Shown here: positions 32,395 through 32,526 of the stretch, in pieces
Numbering within the stretch: the first letter of the stretch is position 1
How the letters are laid out: each line of letters begins with the position of its first letter
NCBI RefSeq assembly: GCF_000311785.1
Contig: NZ_HE978537.1
Coordinates: 287,083 to 319,608 of the forward strand
Reading direction: 5' to 3'
DNA length: 32,526 nucleotides
From: Brevibacillus massiliensis
GTDB taxonomy: Bacteria; Bacillota; Bacilli; Brevibacillales; Brevibacillaceae
Program-made: the position numbers and the translations under genes
The notes under the pieces: model-generated
Seen by the model: only the letters and a program-made list of their open reading frames with translations
The model's database searches: none
What the model was told of the DNA's origin: nothing

Positions 32395-32421
32395 AAAAAA
32401 GGCGATGATGAAGCCTCTTTT
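32395..32421 (-). terminator. Terminator for a gene or RNA beyond the right edge
   Basis: AAAAGAGGC / GCCTTTTTT with a 9-nt loop on the minus strand, ending in a T-run. The GC-rich 105 bp to its right (32422-32526) contain no gene I can support. Confidence 0.6.
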
Positions 32422-32526
32422 CGCGATGCAGCCCGAGCCCTTTTTTGGGGCGCGACGAAGGTTAAGGAAGCCCTCCCGGGTAGTATGCCTTCTCCCCATG
32501 TAAAAAAACCGCCCAAGTGAAGACTT

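Noticed and set aside
32413-32526. Small minus-strand frame of 38 codons at the right edge
   Set aside because: No ribosome site and no recognisable sequence; its 3' end runs through a terminator-like hairpin.
1-32526. CRISPR arrays, insertion sequences, prophage genes, tRNA or rRNA genes
   Set aside because: No regularly spaced repeats, transposase or integrase motifs, or tRNA/rRNA signatures were seen on either strand.

Overview
The window looks like the chromosome of an endospore-forming member of the Bacillales, perhaps Brevibacillus-like; the genus cannot be fixed from the sequence alone. The reasons are TypA next to a YlaJ/YhcN-type spore lipoprotein, YktB, a Bacillus-type arginine decarboxylase SpeA, SpeD, an SR1-type RNA encoding the SR1P peptide, CcpA-type cre sites, and strong Shine-Dalgarno sequences with frequent GTG/TTG starts.

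Layout. Positions 1-2.5 kb: typA (3' end outside the window, minus strand) and the divergent lipoprotein gene ylaJ. 2.5-22.7 kb: a catabolic island of about 20 kb, entirely on the minus strand and read from right to left. 22.7-32.5 kb: mostly housekeeping genes (speD, two paralogous 199-aa unknown proteins flanking a DUF4446 protein, yktB, a YrpB/FabK-like flavin oxidoreductase, speA, a secreted double beta-propeller protein, the SR1/SR1P RNA and a DUF3055 protein). As I recall the B. subtilis map, speA, SR1, yktB, typA and ylaJ lie near one another there, so the island appears to sit inside an otherwise conserved neighbourhood.

The island has two transcription units. Unit 1 runs from a GntR/FCD regulator (22.6 kb) to 15.4 kb: SAF subunit, UxaA-type large subunit, a U32-peptidase-like TIM-barrel protein, a zinc alcohol dehydrogenase and a complete TRAP transporter (DctP, DctQ, DctM). 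Its promoter carries two identical perfect 12-bp palindromes (ATTGTATACAAT) and a perfect cre site. Unit 2 starts at a TTGACA-17-TAGTAT promoter near 15.3 kb. It encodes an ACS-type MFS transporter, a GhrB-type 2-ketoacid reductase, a second complete TRAP system, a second D-2-hydroxyacid dehydrogenase, a third DctP with no membrane partners of its own, a LarA-like (nickel-pincer) isomerase, an IlvD/Edd-family dehydratase (YjhG/YagF-like) and an IclR regulator. Its leader carries a KdgR/IclR-style palindrome and another perfect cre site. The last gene of the island is a chimera: a Tat-type leader joined to the C-terminal half of the second dehydrogenase, within a repeat of about 438 bp.

Working model (inference): the island imports hydroxy- or sugar-type acids through two TRAP systems and an MFS carrier. 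It interconverts 2-keto and 2-hydroxy forms with the dehydrogenases, epimerises carbon 2 with the LarA-like enzyme, and dehydrates to 2-keto-3-deoxy acids through the UxaA-type and IlvD/Edd-type dehydratases. No KDG kinase or aldolase lies in the window, so the lower pathway must be encoded elsewhere. The substrates are not identifiable from the sequence. No CRISPR array, transposase, integrase, rRNA or tRNA was seen.
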